Assembly (NCBI RefSeq): GCF_018343665.1
Contig: NZ_JAGYPM010000003.1
Coordinates: 525,497 to 589,496 of the forward strand
Length of the DNA stretch: 64,000 nt
Reading direction: 5' to 3'
Origin: Cytobacillus citreus
GTDB lineage: Bacteria; Bacillota; Bacilli; Bacillales; Cytobacillaceae
Shown here piece after piece: positions 45,585 through 55,309 of this stretch (its first letter is position 1; each line of letters begins with the position of its first letter). The position numbers were made by a program, and so were the translations under genes. Under the pieces are notes generated by a model that saw nothing but the letters and a program-made list of their open reading frames with translations, had not been told where the DNA came from and did no database searches.

Positions 45585-46292
45585 CTATTTATTAATCTCT
45601 TCTACTTTCGTAGGTTTCCAGCCCTGTCCATCTACCCAATCAATATAAACGCGATACTTCTGCTTCTGATTTTTTGCCGATACCGTTCCTACGGATTTAT
45701 TTTGTCCGTTATTGCCTAAAAACCATACAGTCATATTATCTTGATCAATTCCTGTAGCATACGAAATGGCTTGAGTCATTTCTGACCAGTCTACTGAATC
45801 TTCCTCATATACAGAAACGTGTTCACCTACTTGAGATGTTCCGATGGGCTGCCAGCTTGAATTCTCAATAGTCTTATTTACATCTTCGCTTTCCCCGCCA
45901 TTCGTAACAACTGCATCCTCTTCTTTTTCTGAAGCTGGTGCTTGTATAACGGGTTTGCTTTTATTATCATTTTTCTTAGTAGCTTCTTTTGGTTGCTTTT
46001 CAGATGTTTCTTTTTCTTTTTCTTTTTCTTTTTCTTCCTGTTCTTCATTATCAGAACGATTTTCGGTTTTATTACCTAATTCAGTGTCTTCATCTTTAGT
46101 CTTTACATTTTCCTGTATTTTTTCCTTATCGTCGACTTGTTTTCCTGCTGTTTCCTCATCATTTCCCCCAAAGAAAATAATCGAAGAAACCACAATGATT
46201 AACAATATAACAAGTCCGATTAGCATATTTAATATTAAATTTGTTTTTCTTCTTTTTCCCCTAGTTTCAGAACGGGATTCCCGACCTTTCAA
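45585..46292 (-). CDS. yrrS: YrrS family membrane protein (DUF1510)
   Basis: 235 residues. A basic head (RGKRRKTNLILNML), one membrane helix (IGLVILLIIVVSSIIFFGG), then a long Glu/Lys/Asp-rich linker (about 45-140) and the C-terminal DUF1510 domain (SSWQPIGTSQVGEHV, IDWVDGQGWKPTKV) outside the membrane. The linker contains a simple (EK)n tract encoded by tandem CTTTTT-type hexamers at 46013-46040. In B. subtilis yrrS is cotranscribed with pbpI and both belong to the forespore programme. Function unknown. Confidence 0.88.
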   Translation of the reverse strand: MKGRESRSETRGKRRKTNLILNMLIGLVILLIIVVSSIIFFGGNDEETAGKQVDDKEKIQENVKTKDEDTELGNKTENRSDNEEQEEKEKEKEKETSEKQPKEATKKNDNKSKPVIQAPASEKEEDAVVTNGGESEDVNKTIENSSWQPIGTSQVGEHVSVYEEDSVDWSEMTQAISYATGIDQDNMTVWFLGNNGQNKSVGTVSAKNQKQKYRVYIDWVDGQGWKPTKVEEINK

Positions 46293-46520
46293 ATAATTCT
46301 CCTCCCTACTAAGCGTCTTTTCATTCCAATTTATATAGAATGAAAAAATAAATTACCATCCTTATTCAAACATGAAATAGTTGATTTGTCTATGAATGAG
46401 ATGTTTTAAACAAGCCTTATTCCTTTTTTCGCTTCTATATTATAAAGACGAATTTTAAAAAAGGTAAGTTTCATTTTATCGCAGATTGGATACATACAAA
46501 AGAGCCAAATTCATCATATT

Positions 46521-48281
46521 CTAATTGTGATCCATGTTATAGATACCTTTAACAATATCAGCAAATAAAGAATTCACTCCACCGGATTCGCTCGTTACTC
46601 CTAAATTTACTGTTACAAGCGCGTATTTAGGATTTTTATATGGAAAATAACCAGCAAACCATTTATTATAAAGCGGCTTCTCACCTTCGACTCTGCCAGT
46701 CTCTCCTGTTCCAGACTTACCTGCAACCTCGTATGGAAGGTCTTGAAACCCCCTTCCAGTTCCATTTTCATTCACTACGACCTCATGGAGCAGTTTTTGA
46801 AGCTTCATCGCTGTATAGGGTGATATCGTCTCTCCCTCAAGTTTTTCCTTTTTAAATTCAAGTAAAGATGTTCGATTCTTATATTCTATTTTTGAAGCAA
46901 CGCGAACCATTTCCTTCTCGCCCCCCCTTGCAATTGTTGCCATCATATTGGCTACGGCAAGGGGTGTAGCTCGTACCTCGTGTTGTCCAATACCTGTTAG
47001 ACCTACAAAGTTAGAATCCTTTTTCTCATCATCCGTAAGAAAAATTCTCCCTTTTTCTTCATCTTGCAATTGTTTGAAATTAGGAAAATGATAAATATCC
47101 CCTTTCCATCCAACAGTACCAGTTAATGAAAGTCTTTCTGCATAATCCTCTAAAATATTCGAATCAATTTCCTTTAATTCCTTTGCCAATGTTGCAAATG
47201 TATTATTACAGCTTCTTGCAAAGCTATTAGTAAAATCAAGCATACCGTACTGAAATTGTAGGTCTGGCTCACCATTAATTTTCTTACTGCAATCGAATTT
47301 TCTTGATGGATCTGTCAGCTCATAATCAATCGCTGCAGCAGCAACGACCGTCTTAAAAACTGAGCCCATTATTTGCTGTTTCACCATTAAATTTTCTATT
47401 CCACTCGTTTCTTTATTAAAAGGATCTTTACGATTGATTGATGGCTTGGAAACCATTGCTAAAACAGAATTAGTTTCTATATCGAGGAGAACGGCTCCCC
47501 CTCTTTTCATACCGCTTTGTTCTACAAGCTTTTCCAACATTGCCTGCAAGTCTGAATCAATAGTCGTTTTAATATTTACTGGGTAATACGGGTTGGCAGG
47601 TTCCACATATTTAACATTTATCCCGAATAGTGGTCCACCAGTTGCATCAACATGATAAACAAGTTTCGATTTTCCATCAGGTAAGAGAAATTCATCAAAG
47701 CTTTTCTCCATCCCTGTTAAACCAATCATTGTATTTGTAGTAAGATCCTTTTCTGAATAACGGCTTCGAAGTACTGTTTCGTTTTCTCCTGTAATCCCTA
47801 TTAAATGTTCTGCTAAATTTTCAGTTAGGTGATATTTTTTTTCAACAGCAAACACTCCAGGAATTTTTAAATTATTTATTTTTTCGATTTGAGATTCTGT
47901 TAAAAGAATAGGATCTTGGTCTCCATAAGCGAAGGGTTGCTTTGCATTTTCCACAGCATAGCGAAGGGAATATACAGAAATCCCTGTTATATTAGATACT
48001 TTCTCAATATCCCATTCCATTTTTTTTAGAAAAGGAAAGAGGATGAGAACTGGAAGGGTTTTGTGCGTGATTGGACTGCCATCCTTGTAGAGAAAATTTC
48101 CTCTGCCAGTATCAAGTACCATCTCTTGAGATCTTTGTCGTACACTTGCATCTAATAAGTTAATTTGCCTTTTGGTAAAATCCTCTGTTGCGACTAATTG
48201 AAGTTGAATCAGTCTTCCGATTAAGACAGTGAATATCGCTAAACAAATGCAAAGCCATACAATCGCTCTCTTTTTCCACAT
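46521..48281 (-). CDS. pbpI: Class B penicillin-binding protein PbpI (PBP4b)
   Basis: 586 residues: a membrane anchor (AIVWLCICLAIFTVLIGRLI), an N-terminal dimerisation part, and the transpeptidase domain with S307-V-F-K310, SCN (SxN) and KSGTG (KTG box). It cross-links peptidoglycan; the B. subtilis gene (yrrR) is forespore-specific. Start: ATG 48281 (MWKKRA) with GAGGTG seven bases upstream; a GTG three codons earlier is in that site. The ribosome site is inside the terminator hairpin that follows greA. Confidence 0.94.
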   Translation of the reverse strand: MWKKRAIVWLCICLAIFTVLIGRLIQLQLVATEDFTKRQINLLDASVRQRSQEMVLDTGRGNFLYKDGSPITHKTLPVLILFPFLKKMEWDIEKVSNITGISVYSLRYAVENAKQPFAYGDQDPILLTESQIEKINNLKIPGVFAVEKKYHLTENLAEHLIGITGENETVLRSRYSEKDLTTNTMIGLTGMEKSFDEFLLPDGKSKLVYHVDATGGPLFGINVKYVEPANPYYPVNIKTTIDSDLQAMLEKLVEQSGMKRGGAVLLDIETNSVLAMVSKPSINRKDPFNKETSGIENLMVKQQIMGSVFKTVVAAAAIDYELTDPSRKFDCSKKINGEPDLQFQYGMLDFTNSFARSCNNTFATLAKELKEIDSNILEDYAERLSLTGTVGWKGDIYHFPNFKQLQDEEKGRIFLTDDEKKDSNFVGLTGIGQHEVRATPLAVANMMATIARGGEKEMVRVASKIEYKNRTSLLEFKKEKLEGETISPYTAMKLQKLLHEVVVNENGTGRGFQDLPYEVAGKSGTGETGRVEGEKPLYNKWFAGYFPYKNPKYALVTVNLGVTSESGGVNSLFADIVKGIYNMDHN

Positions 48282-48289
48282 AAAAAACA

Positions 48290-48312
48290 CCTCGTCAAAA
48301 GTTTTGACGAGG
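48290..48312 (-). terminator. Hairpin between greA and pbpI that also covers the pbpI ribosome site
   Basis: CCTCGTCAAAA (48290-48300) and TTTTGACGAGG (48302-48312) form a perfect palindrome. In the minus-strand transcript it is followed by TGTTTTTT and then the pbpI ATG. The 3' arm ends in GAGG, the pbpI ribosome site. Confidence 0.75.
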
Positions 48313-48337
48313 TTTCATATTTTCAAACAAAGAATAA

Positions 48338-48814
48338 TTATTTAATTGTTATAATTCTTACATCCATTTCTCCACCAGGAGTTTGAACTTTTACTTCATC
48401 TCCAACTCTATGGCCAAATAGGCTTTTGGCTATTGGAGAATCATTAGAGATCTTGCCTTCGAATGGGTCTGCTTCTGCACTCCCAACAATAGTATATGTT
48501 TCTTCTTCTCCATTTGGAAGTTCAATAAATGTTACGGAGCTGCCTAATGATACAGTGTCGGCACTCATTTCAGCTTCTGTAATAATCTTTGCATTGCGGA
48601 TCATATTCTCAATCGTTGTAATTCGACCTTCAACAAAAGCTTGCTCTTCTTTAGCAGAGTCGTACTCTGAGTTTTCAGATAAGTCTCCGAAGCTGCGTGC
48701 AATCTTAATACGCTCTACTACTTCTTTACGCTTAACAGACTTTAAATATTCTAATTCCTGTTCAAGCTTCTCTTTACCAGCTTGCGTCATAGGGAAAACT
48801 TTTTCAATTGCCAA
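48338..48814 (-). CDS. greA: Transcription elongation factor GreA
   Basis: 158 residues from TTG 48814 ([20 protein letters not shown]), the standard size and start. The N-terminal coiled coil (with acidic tip near [13 protein letters not shown]) is followed by the FKBP-like C-terminal domain. It rescues backtracked RNA polymerase by stimulating transcript cleavage. AAGGAG is eight bases before the TTG; a GTG three codons earlier overlaps it. A terminator follows. Confidence 0.97.
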   Translation of the reverse strand: MAIEKVFPMTQAGKEKLEQELEYLKSVKRKEVVERIKIARSFGDLSENSEYDSAKEEQAFVEGRITTIENMIRNAKIITEAEMSADTVSLGSSVTFIELPNGEEETYTIVGSAEADPFEGKISNDSPIAKSLFGHRVGDEVKVQTPGGEMDVRIITIK

Positions 48815-48984
48815 AACCTTCACTCCTTCAAAATTTCACAATTGTACTTTCATTGTGTGCTTTCTTTATTTTATGTACTGCTAATTAATATAGGAGCGCG
48901 ACCTTTATAGGGCGCGCATAAAAGTTTGTCCATATTGGACCTTTTAATAAAAGATAAAAGTATAACTATTTTGTCGAGTTCGGA

Positions 48985-49052
48985 AATTGTCTAGCTCCGA
49001 CGTACAATACGTACAAGTGTCGACAATGCAACAGGACAAGGAAAGCTGGTAC
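48985..49052 (-). repeat. Family A remnant between greA and udk
   Basis: ATTGTCTAGCTCCGACGTAC is the reverse of the family A end (GGAGCTAGACA), followed by TGTCGACAATGCAACAGGAC, which recalls the GCCGACGTTGCCACAGGAC module. Short and decayed. Confidence 0.45.
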
Positions 49053-49075
49053 TTTTCTTATTCTATGCTATTGTG

Positions 49076-49711
49076 TCATAAAAACGATTTTTGTTCAAGA
49101 ATTGTTTGAATTTTTGTTACCATTATATCGATTGCCACATGATTATGACCGCCCTCAGGAATGATAATATTCGCATATCGCTTCGTCGGTTCAATAAATT
49201 GATTATGCATTGGCCGGACAACATTTACATATTGTTCGATTACAGAATCCATTGTCCGTCCGCGTTCTTTAATATCTCTGAACAAACGGCGAATTATGCG
49301 TAGATCTGCATCCGTATCTACAAAAAGTTTAATATCCATTAAGTCTCGTAGGCGCTCATCTTCAAGGATGAGAATTCCTTCTAAAATGATTACATCCTGC
49401 GGCTCTACGTAAATGACCTTTTCAGACCTTGTATGCAGCGCATAATCATAAACAGGCTTATGAATAGATTCATAGCGCAATAATTTTTGGATATGTTCAA
49501 TTAATAAATCATTGTCAAAAGCTAGAGGGTGGTCGTAATTTGTTTTTAATCGGTCTTCAAACGGCAAATGAGTTTGATCTTTGTAGTAATAATCCTGTTC
49601 CAGCATCAAAATCGAGTGACCTGCAAAGCGGTCAATAATTGATTTTGTCACACTCGTTTTTCCCGAGCCAGAGCCGCCGGCAACACCGATAACAACGGGT
49701 TTGCGGGTCAT
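49076..49711 (-). CDS. udk: Uridine kinase
   Basis: 211 residues. P-loop GGSGSGKTS at the start, then [16 protein letters not shown] and ILEGILIL typical of uridine/cytidine kinases. It phosphorylates uridine and cytidine for pyrimidine salvage. AGGAG is before the ATG. It lies 5 bases after trhP2 and so belongs to the trmR-trhP1-trhP2-udk run, as in B. subtilis. Confidence 0.97.
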   Translation of the reverse strand: MTRKPVVIGVAGGSGSGKTSVTKSIIDRFAGHSILMLEQDYYYKDQTHLPFEDRLKTNYDHPLAFDNDLLIEHIQKLLRYESIHKPVYDYALHTRSEKVIYVEPQDVIILEGILILEDERLRDLMDIKLFVDTDADLRIIRRLFRDIKERGRTMDSVIEQYVNVVRPMHNQFIEPTKRYANIIIPEGGHNHVAIDIMVTKIQTILEQKSFL

Positions 49712-49716
49712 GGTGA

Positions 49717-50985
49717 TTAAATCTCCTTTCGCATCATGTTGTTAGGGAATACCGGCTTATCGAGCTTAAATTGAATAATTTGAAGCGGATGTCGGGCTGC
49801 ATCGAGTTCATTCCCTTTTTCATCCCAAATCTTATCTATGATGTGGGTGAAATTTTCGATTTCAGGCCCAAAAAACTCTACTTCCTGACCTGGTTTAAAG
49901 TGATTACGCTGCTGTAATGTAACTATTTGTGTATCTGGATTATAATCCAACACTAATCCAACGAAATCGAAATTTGTCTTTTTGCTATGATTTCCAAACA
50001 TTTGCTCCTTATACCCTGGTACTCCTTCAAAAAACGCAGGAGCAGTTTCGCGGTTTGCACACTTAGCTAATTCCTCTAGCCATTCCTGTTTAATCTTAAA
50101 TTGCTCAGGATCTGCGCAATAAGCATCTATTACTTTACGGTACACACTAACAACAGTAGCAACATAATGAATGGATTTCATACGACCTTCAATCTTTAGA
50201 CTATCAATTCCAAGTTCAATCATTTGCGGTATAGATTGAATTAAATTTAAATCTTTTGGACTCATGGCAAAAGGTGAGTCGCCCTCATTAAAGAAGGGAA
50301 TTTCATTTGTTCCTTCTAATTGATAAAGGTCATAATCCCATCGGCATGATTGACAACATCCACCCCTGTTGGAGTCACGAGCTGTCATATGATTACTTAA
50401 TGTACAGCGTCCAGAATAAGCAATACACATTGCTCCATGAATAAAGGTTTCAATTTCAATATCAACCTTTTCCTTCATTTCACGAATTTCTTCCGCACTT
50501 GTTTCACGGGCAAGAACTACACGCTCTAGTCCTTCTTCTTTCCAAAACTGAACAGCTTTCCAGTTGGATAAAGATTGCTGTGTGCTTAAATGAACTTCTA
50601 TTTCAGGTGCAACCCGTCTGCAGGTTTCAATTATAAGAGGGTCTGCAACAATGATACCTGCTACACCCGCTTCTTTCAGACCAAGCAGATAGTCTTCAAG
50701 ACCATCAATATTCTCATTATGAGCATATATATTTGTCGTTACATATATTTTTGCCCCATATTTTTTGGCGAATTGGACGCCTTCTTTCATTTCTTCGAAT
50801 GTAAAATTATCAGCGTTTGATCGCAGGCCATATTCTTGGCCACCAATAAATACGGCATCGGCTCCATAATGAACGGCAATTTTTAGTTTTTCTAAATTTC
50901 CAGCTGGCGCAAGCAATTCAGGCTTTTTAACGATTACCCGTTTGCCGTTCACAATTTGGGAAATATTATCTTTCACCGTTGTCAT
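49717..50985 (-). CDS. trhP2: tRNA uridine 5-hydroxylation protein TrhP2 (U32 family)
   Basis: 422 residues of the peptidase U32 family (YrrO). The Fe-S cysteine pattern is clear in [11 protein letters not shown] and [11 protein letters not shown], plus a fourth Cys downstream (KCANRET). The protein was named a collagenase-like protease, but the family acts in prephenate-dependent hydroxylation of U34 in tRNA. The C-terminal beta domain ([24 protein letters not shown]) is present. It forms a set with trhP1 and trmR. AAAGGAGG lies before the ATG. Confidence 0.93.
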   Translation of the reverse strand: MTTVKDNISQIVNGKRVIVKKPELLAPAGNLEKLKIAVHYGADAVFIGGQEYGLRSNADNFTFEEMKEGVQFAKKYGAKIYVTTNIYAHNENIDGLEDYLLGLKEAGVAGIIVADPLIIETCRRVAPEIEVHLSTQQSLSNWKAVQFWKEEGLERVVLARETSAEEIREMKEKVDIEIETFIHGAMCIAYSGRCTLSNHMTARDSNRGGCCQSCRWDYDLYQLEGTNEIPFFNEGDSPFAMSPKDLNLIQSIPQMIELGIDSLKIEGRMKSIHYVATVVSVYRKVIDAYCADPEQFKIKQEWLEELAKCANRETAPAFFEGVPGYKEQMFGNHSKKTNFDFVGLVLDYNPDTQIVTLQQRNHFKPGQEVEFFGPEIENFTHIIDKIWDEKGNELDAARHPLQIIQFKLDKPVFPNNMMRKEI

Positions 50986-50998
50986 ATAGCTGCCTCCT

Positions 50999-51928
50999 TT
51001 AATATACTGTTTCTTTAAAGAAAAATCCTGTATCTAGCGGGCGATTAGCTGGCTGAATTTCCTCGATTCCCTCTAATAGCTCATCCTTTGCATCTTCATA
51101 CAAATCCGGATCATCGATACAAAGATCAATTGCTTTTCTATATAGCTTTGTTACTTCAACAATGTATTCACTACTTTTTAATATTCCATCGATCTTAAAT
51201 GAATCAATGCCTGCATCAATCATGTCTTGAAGCTCGTCAATTATACACATATCGTTAGGACTCATAATATGTGTTCCGTTTTCGTCTTCAAAAATCGGAT
51301 ATTTGTTCTCCCGTTCTTTATCATGTAAAAACATGTTATGTTCCAATTTTCGGTTCTCAACTTCCATCACTTTTCCTTGGTATTCATAATAATTACCAAG
51401 AAGAGAACGCTTAGATTGGAACATTGCAGTCATACCATGAACTTGAACTTCGATTTCTACTTCTGCATTTTCCTTTGTCTCGATAATAGCATCCATATTT
51501 ATTTCACGAGCAAGCACTGCACGTTTTGCTCCTTTTCTTCCCCAATAATTACATGTATACCAATTGGTCCCCGTTGTTTCTGTACTCCAGTGCAATTTCA
51601 TACTTGGTGCAGCTTCACGTGCTGCCATTAATACAGCGGGATCACCGAATATAATCGCATCAGCATTAAATTCTTGTAAGAAAGAGATATAATCTGTTAG
51701 CTCATCAATTTTTTCATTATGAAATAGAGCATTCATTGCTACATACACTTTTTTCCCATTTTTATGCGCTAGCTCTATTGCCTGCTTTACTTCATCACGG
51801 GAAAAATCTCCTGCTAGCCGTAATCCATAGCGCTGTTCTCCTATTACGAACGCATCGGCTCCAGCTTCTGCTAGAGGGATAATATCTTCAACACTTTTTG
51901 GTGTAACCAATAATTCTGGCTTTTTCAT
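50999..51928 (-). CDS. trhP1: tRNA uridine 5-hydroxylation protein TrhP1 (U32 family)
   Basis: 309 residues (YrrN), paralogous to TrhP2 in the TIM-barrel part (PELLVTPKSVEDIIPLAEAG). The cysteines of the Fe-S motif are missing: where TrhP2 has CIAYSGRC this protein has MTAMFQSKRS. It also lacks the C-terminal beta domain. It may be a non-cluster partner of TrhP2. Start ATG 51928 with GAGGTGAAAATA; a GTG three codons earlier is part of that site. Confidence 0.92.
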   Translation of the reverse strand: MKKPELLVTPKSVEDIIPLAEAGADAFVIGEQRYGLRLAGDFSRDEVKQAIELAHKNGKKVYVAMNALFHNEKIDELTDYISFLQEFNADAIIFGDPAVLMAAREAAPSMKLHWSTETTGTNWYTCNYWGRKGAKRAVLAREINMDAIIETKENAEVEIEVQVHGMTAMFQSKRSLLGNYYEYQGKVMEVENRKLEHNMFLHDKERENKYPIFEDENGTHIMSPNDMCIIDELQDMIDAGIDSFKIDGILKSSEYIVEVTKLYRKAIDLCIDDPDLYEDAKDELLEGIEEIQPANRPLDTGFFFKETVY

Positions 51929-51933
51929 TATTT

Positions 51934-52572
51934 TCACCTCTTTTTACTAATCGCGATTCCATCACCTACAGGAATAATGACTGTGAAATAATCTGGATGA
52001 TTCATTAACCATTGGTTAAAATCATTTATTTTTTTCACAAGATTACGAATTCGTTTATTTTCTATATTTGATTCGTAGACTAGTCCTTTAAATAGGACAT
52101 TATCTGTAATAATCATTCCATTACTGCATAAATACTGAGAATATATTTCAAAGAAGCGCTGATATTGACCTTTAGCTGCATCGATAAATATTACATCAAA
52201 GGGAGCATATTTTTTTATATCGGCTTCTGCTTCAAGAGCATCACCCTTTATAATGTGAATTTGTGCTTCCTTTTCTGCCTCTTGTATATATTTTTCAGCT
52301 AACAGATAGCGATCGGCATCTCTTTCGATTGTAATTATTTTGCTAGAAGGACAAGCGTAAGCCATTCGTAAAGCCGAATAACCGATTGCTGTACCGATTT
52401 CTAATATATTTTTAGGGCTGTGAATTCGCAAAAGCTGGAGCATCGCTTCAATGCCAGCAAGTTCCATAATAGGTACACCATTTTCCTTGGCAAACTGCTC
52501 CATTTGTTCTAAAAGCTTGGACCTGCCTGGAATGATGTTCTCAATATATGCTTGCAGCTTCTCATTTTCCAA
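51934..52572 (-). CDS. trmR: tRNA 5-hydroxyuridine methyltransferase TrmR
   Basis: 212 residues, class I methyltransferase of the O-methyltransferase type: ILEIGTAIGYSALRMA (motif I), ITIERDADRYL, DVIFIDAAKGQY (metal-binding Asp). It methylates the ho5U made by TrhP to mo5U at tRNA position 34. TTG start behind AAGGTGGTGGCAGC. It ends 5 bases before trhP1 begins, so the wobble-uridine pathway is in one operon. Confidence 0.94.
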   Translation of the reverse strand: MENEKLQAYIENIIPGRSKLLEQMEQFAKENGVPIMELAGIEAMLQLLRIHSPKNILEIGTAIGYSALRMAYACPSSKIITIERDADRYLLAEKYIQEAEKEAQIHIIKGDALEAEADIKKYAPFDVIFIDAAKGQYQRFFEIYSQYLCSNGMIITDNVLFKGLVYESNIENKRIRNLVKKINDFNQWLMNHPDYFTVIIPVGDGIAISKKR

Positions 52573-52653
52573 GCTGCCACCACCTTATCTTCATGACATT
52601 TCTTTTAAATGCACTTTTTTGACAAGAAAAAATAGCGTTCACAGAGAGGATTT

Positions 52654-52681
52654 AAAAAATGCAGGGATTCTGCATTTTTTT
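52654..52681. terminator. Hairpin between mltG and trmR
   Basis: AAAAAATGCAG pairs perfectly with CTGCATTTTTTT around five bases, with A- and T-runs on both sides. It could end mltG transcription or act as an attenuator before trmR. Confidence 0.7.
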
Positions 52682-52766
52682 CGGTAAAAAGACCGGTCCT
52701 AGCTTGTCCGTGGTTTACGCTATAGAAATCTTATTCGACACTTGAACTATTTTATCATAAATAAGA

Positions 52767-52797
52767 GGGGAATGCTAATTTTGATTCCCCTTTTATC
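52767..52797 (-). terminator. Weak terminator after mltG
   Basis: GGGGAAT (52767-52773) pairs with ATTCCCC (52784-52790). T-runs are short. It lies 15 bases past the mltG stop. Confidence 0.5.
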
Positions 52798-52804
52798 GAA
52801 AGAA

Positions 52805-53941
52805 TTAATTATTATTCGTAATATATTTCGCTTTCTTTTGATTATGTTCTTGTAATGTTTTAGAAAAAAGAACTTCCCCAGTAGAGGTAGCCAGAAAATA
52901 TAAAAAATCCGTTTCAGCAGGAGCTAAAGCTGCTTCAATCGAAGTTGTTCCAGCATTCGCAATGGGACCTGGTGTTATTCCTACATTTTTGTATGTGTTG
53001 TATGGCGAATCAATTTCCAAATCTTTATAAAGCACTTTAGACTTATGTTCACCTTGGGCATAAAGAACAGTTGGGTCTGTTTGCAAAGGCATACCTGCTT
53101 CTATTCGGTTGAAAAAAACACTAGCTATTTGATCTCGATCTACTTGTTCTGTAGCCTCTTCCTCAATTAATGACGCCATAGTCAATAATTGATGAACCGT
53201 CCATCCTTTATCCTCCAACTCTGCCCGATAATCCTTAAGAACTTCAACTGTTTTATCTAACATTACAGTTACAATTTCTTCAACAGTAGGATTTTCTTTA
53301 TAAAAGGAGTAGGTAGCAGGAAATAAATAGCCTTCTAAAGGATATTTAATATTTTCATTAAGGATTTCTTCTGTTAGCAAATCAGGATATTTCGCCATCA
53401 TGGATTCAATAAATGCTTTATCATTTAGCATTTTAAAAACGTCTTCACCTTTTTTATTTGTTTTTTCTGCAATAATATCCGCGATTTGCTCAAGCTGCTT
53501 TCCTTCTGGAATTGTCATTTTCAAAACGACTTGATCGACTATTTTTCCTGATTTCAGGTTATTAATAATTTCAGGCATGGCCATAGAAGGACTCAATGTA
53601 TATTCTCCTGCCATAAAGCCTGTTTCATTTTTAAATTTTACATAAAACTTAAATACCCGTGCATCTTTAATAATTCCATTATCCTCTAGAATTTTTCCAA
53701 TGCTAGACGTAGAGGAACCGATTGGAATTTCTACTTGCTTTTCCTTTTTATTATCCGGATCTTTTGGTTGTACAGCAGATTTTATATAAAAATAACCACC
53801 ACCAGCAACGGCACCACCAACAATAAATAAAATAATTGCTATGGTAAAAACAATTTTTCTTACTACTCTCGCTTCACTTTGACGCTCAAGCATTTTTTGT
53901 CGAATTAACTCTCGTTTTGCTTTTTTATCTTCTATCGACAA
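52805..53941 (-). CDS. mltG: Endolytic murein transglycosylase MltG
   Basis: 378 residues. A cytoplasmic basic head, a membrane helix (IVFTIAIILFIVGGAVAGGGYFYI), a LysM-like region and the YceG domain with the catalytic Glu in MASLIEEEATEQVDR; the end LPTDPTVLYAQG-like segment (LQTDPTVLYA) and ITPGPIANAG are typical. It cuts nascent glycan strands and sets their length. Start: TTG 53941 has GGAGG eight bases upstream; an ATG two codons earlier is too close to it (2 bases). The choice changes only two residues. Confidence 0.94.
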   Translation of the reverse strand: MSIEDKKAKRELIRQKMLERQSEARVVRKIVFTIAIILFIVGGAVAGGGYFYIKSAVQPKDPDNKKEKQVEIPIGSSTSSIGKILEDNGIIKDARVFKFYVKFKNETGFMAGEYTLSPSMAMPEIINNLKSGKIVDQVVLKMTIPEGKQLEQIADIIAEKTNKKGEDVFKMLNDKAFIESMMAKYPDLLTEEILNENIKYPLEGYLFPATYSFYKENPTVEEIVTVMLDKTVEVLKDYRAELEDKGWTVHQLLTMASLIEEEATEQVDRDQIASVFFNRIEAGMPLQTDPTVLYAQGEHKSKVLYKDLEIDSPYNTYKNVGITPGPIANAGTTSIEAALAPAETDFLYFLATSTGEVLFSKTLQEHNQKKAKYITNNN

Positions 53942-54142
53942 TGACATCCCCTCCAATCCAAAAACAATTCCTTTAAAGCCATATTATTTTAATTGGCATT
54001 AGACACTTTTTATTAATACCTCGGCTTATTATACTATATTTTCTTTTTTGCGTCGTAAAATATTACCTAAAACAAGCTTATCCACAACATGGGTCACTTT
54101 TTAATCAGAAGTGACTACCATTAAAATAGTTATCCTGATAAT

Positions 54143-54173
54143 AAAAAAAACTGGTCAAAAGACCAGTTTTTTT
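54143..54173. terminator. Terminator after yrzB
   Basis: AAAACTGGTC (54147-54156) pairs with GACCAGTTTT (54161-54170) around AAAA, with strong A- and T-runs. It closes the ireB-ruvX-yrzB unit. Confidence 0.85.
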
Positions 54174-54174
54174 A

Positions 54175-54462
54175 TTAATTTTCTTCTTCTTCCTCAAGAA
54201 ATGTATTGAGCATTTCTTCAATCAAATCCCATTCCTCGTCTGATTCAATCGGCATTAATTCGCCATCTTGATTGTCTTCGCTTGGTGAGAAAGCAGAAGC
54301 ATGAATTTCGATATCTTCATCATCATTTTCATCTGCACCTACTGGATAGTAAAGAACATATGACTTACCAAATTCCTCAGAATCAAATGTGAAGAGCACT
54401 TCACATAATTGCTCATTTCCTTCTTCGTCAACTACTGTAATATTATTTTCTCCGTGATTCAT
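54175..54462 (-). CDS. yrzB: DUF1292 family protein YrzB
   Basis: 95 residues from ATG 54462 ([19 protein letters not shown]) with GAGGTG six bases upstream. It is strongly acidic ([20 protein letters not shown]) with a beta-rich core ([20 protein letters not shown]). It matches the DUF1292 family, always found after ruvX in Bacillus. Function unknown. Confidence 0.9.
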   Translation of the reverse strand: MNHGENNITVVDEEGNEQLCEVLFTFDSEEFGKSYVLYYPVGADENDDEDIEIHASAFSPSEDNQDGELMPIESDEEWDLIEEMLNTFLEEEEEN

Positions 54463-54475
54463 TCTTTTCACCTCA

Positions 54476-54892
54476 TTAAATTTGACTATTTAAATAGCCT
54501 TGTAAGATCATAACTGCTGCCATTTTATCGATTACCTTTTTTCGTTTTTGTCGGCTAACATCAGCTTCGAGAAGAACTCTTTCTGCAGCGATCGTAGTTA
54601 ATCTCTCGTCCCAAAGAATGACAGGCAAACCAAATTGTCTTTCTAATTCTGTAGCGAAATTTTGACTTGCTTCTCCACGCGGCCCGATCGTGCCATTCAT
54701 ATTTTTGGGTAATCCGACAACAATTTTACTTACTTCATTTTCTTTTATTATTTTACCAATTTGCTCGAAACCAAATTCATTTTTTTCCTCATTAATCTTT
54801 ATGGTTTCTAAGCCTTGCGCTGTCCAGCCAAGTGCATCACTAAGCGCAACGCCGACTGTTTTAGAGCCGACATCCAATCCCATAGTTCGCAT
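54476..54892 (-). CDS. ruvX: Holliday junction resolvase-like RuvX (YqgF)
   Basis: 138 residues, RNase H-like fold with the first catalytic Asp in [12 protein letters not shown], Glu in WDERLTT and Asp in KKVIDKMAA. Family members have been tied to Holliday junction cutting and to 16S rRNA 5' processing; which applies here is open. It follows the ireB-like gene by 3 bases. Confidence 0.94.
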   Translation of the reverse strand: MRTMGLDVGSKTVGVALSDALGWTAQGLETIKINEEKNEFGFEQIGKIIKENEVSKIVVGLPKNMNGTIGPRGEASQNFATELERQFGLPVILWDERLTTIAAERVLLEADVSRQKRKKVIDKMAAVMILQGYLNSQI

Positions 54893-54895
54893 ACT

Positions 54896-55162
54896 CTAAC
54901 CCTTTCGCTGCTGATTTAAATATGATTTAACTAGCTCTTCGATGATTTCATCCCGTTCGAGTTTGCGAATAATATTTCTGGCATCCTTATGGCGGGGAAT
55001 GTAAGCAGGATCCCCTGATAGCAAATAACCAACAATTTGGTTAATAGGGTTATACCCTTTATCTTGAAGAGCTTCGTACACTTGTAATAGCACCTGATTG
55101 ACATCATGTTCTATCGGCTCTTCAGGAAAATTGAATCTCATTGTATTATCAAATGAGCTCAT
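54896..55162 (-). CDS. IreB family regulatory phosphoprotein (YrzL)
   Basis: 88 residues (DUF965): [11 protein letters not shown], then [20 protein letters not shown] and [20 protein letters not shown]. In Enterococcus faecalis the homologue IreB is phosphorylated by the PASTA kinase IreK and lowers cephalosporin resistance. The threonine in the N-terminal NTMRF segment is the likely site by comparison. First of the ireB-ruvX-yrzB unit. Confidence 0.92.
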   Translation of the reverse strand: MSSFDNTMRFNFPEEPIEHDVNQVLLQVYEALQDKGYNPINQIVGYLLSGDPAYIPRHKDARNIIRKLERDEIIEELVKSYLNQQRKG

Positions 55163-55309
55163 ATCTTACACCTCGCTTATTTTGGATAAATATATTACAT
55201 TCATAAATAACAATTTTCCTATTCAATAAAGGTAATGAATCTCTACTATTATCCATTAATTGAACAATTTCGACAGGCTACCTACATTTTACACTAATTT
55301 GGTAAGATA

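Noticed and set aside
49717-51928. Secreted collagenases (old U32 peptidase annotation)
   Set aside because: No signal peptides, Fe-S motif in one, and operon with trmR point to tRNA hydroxylation.
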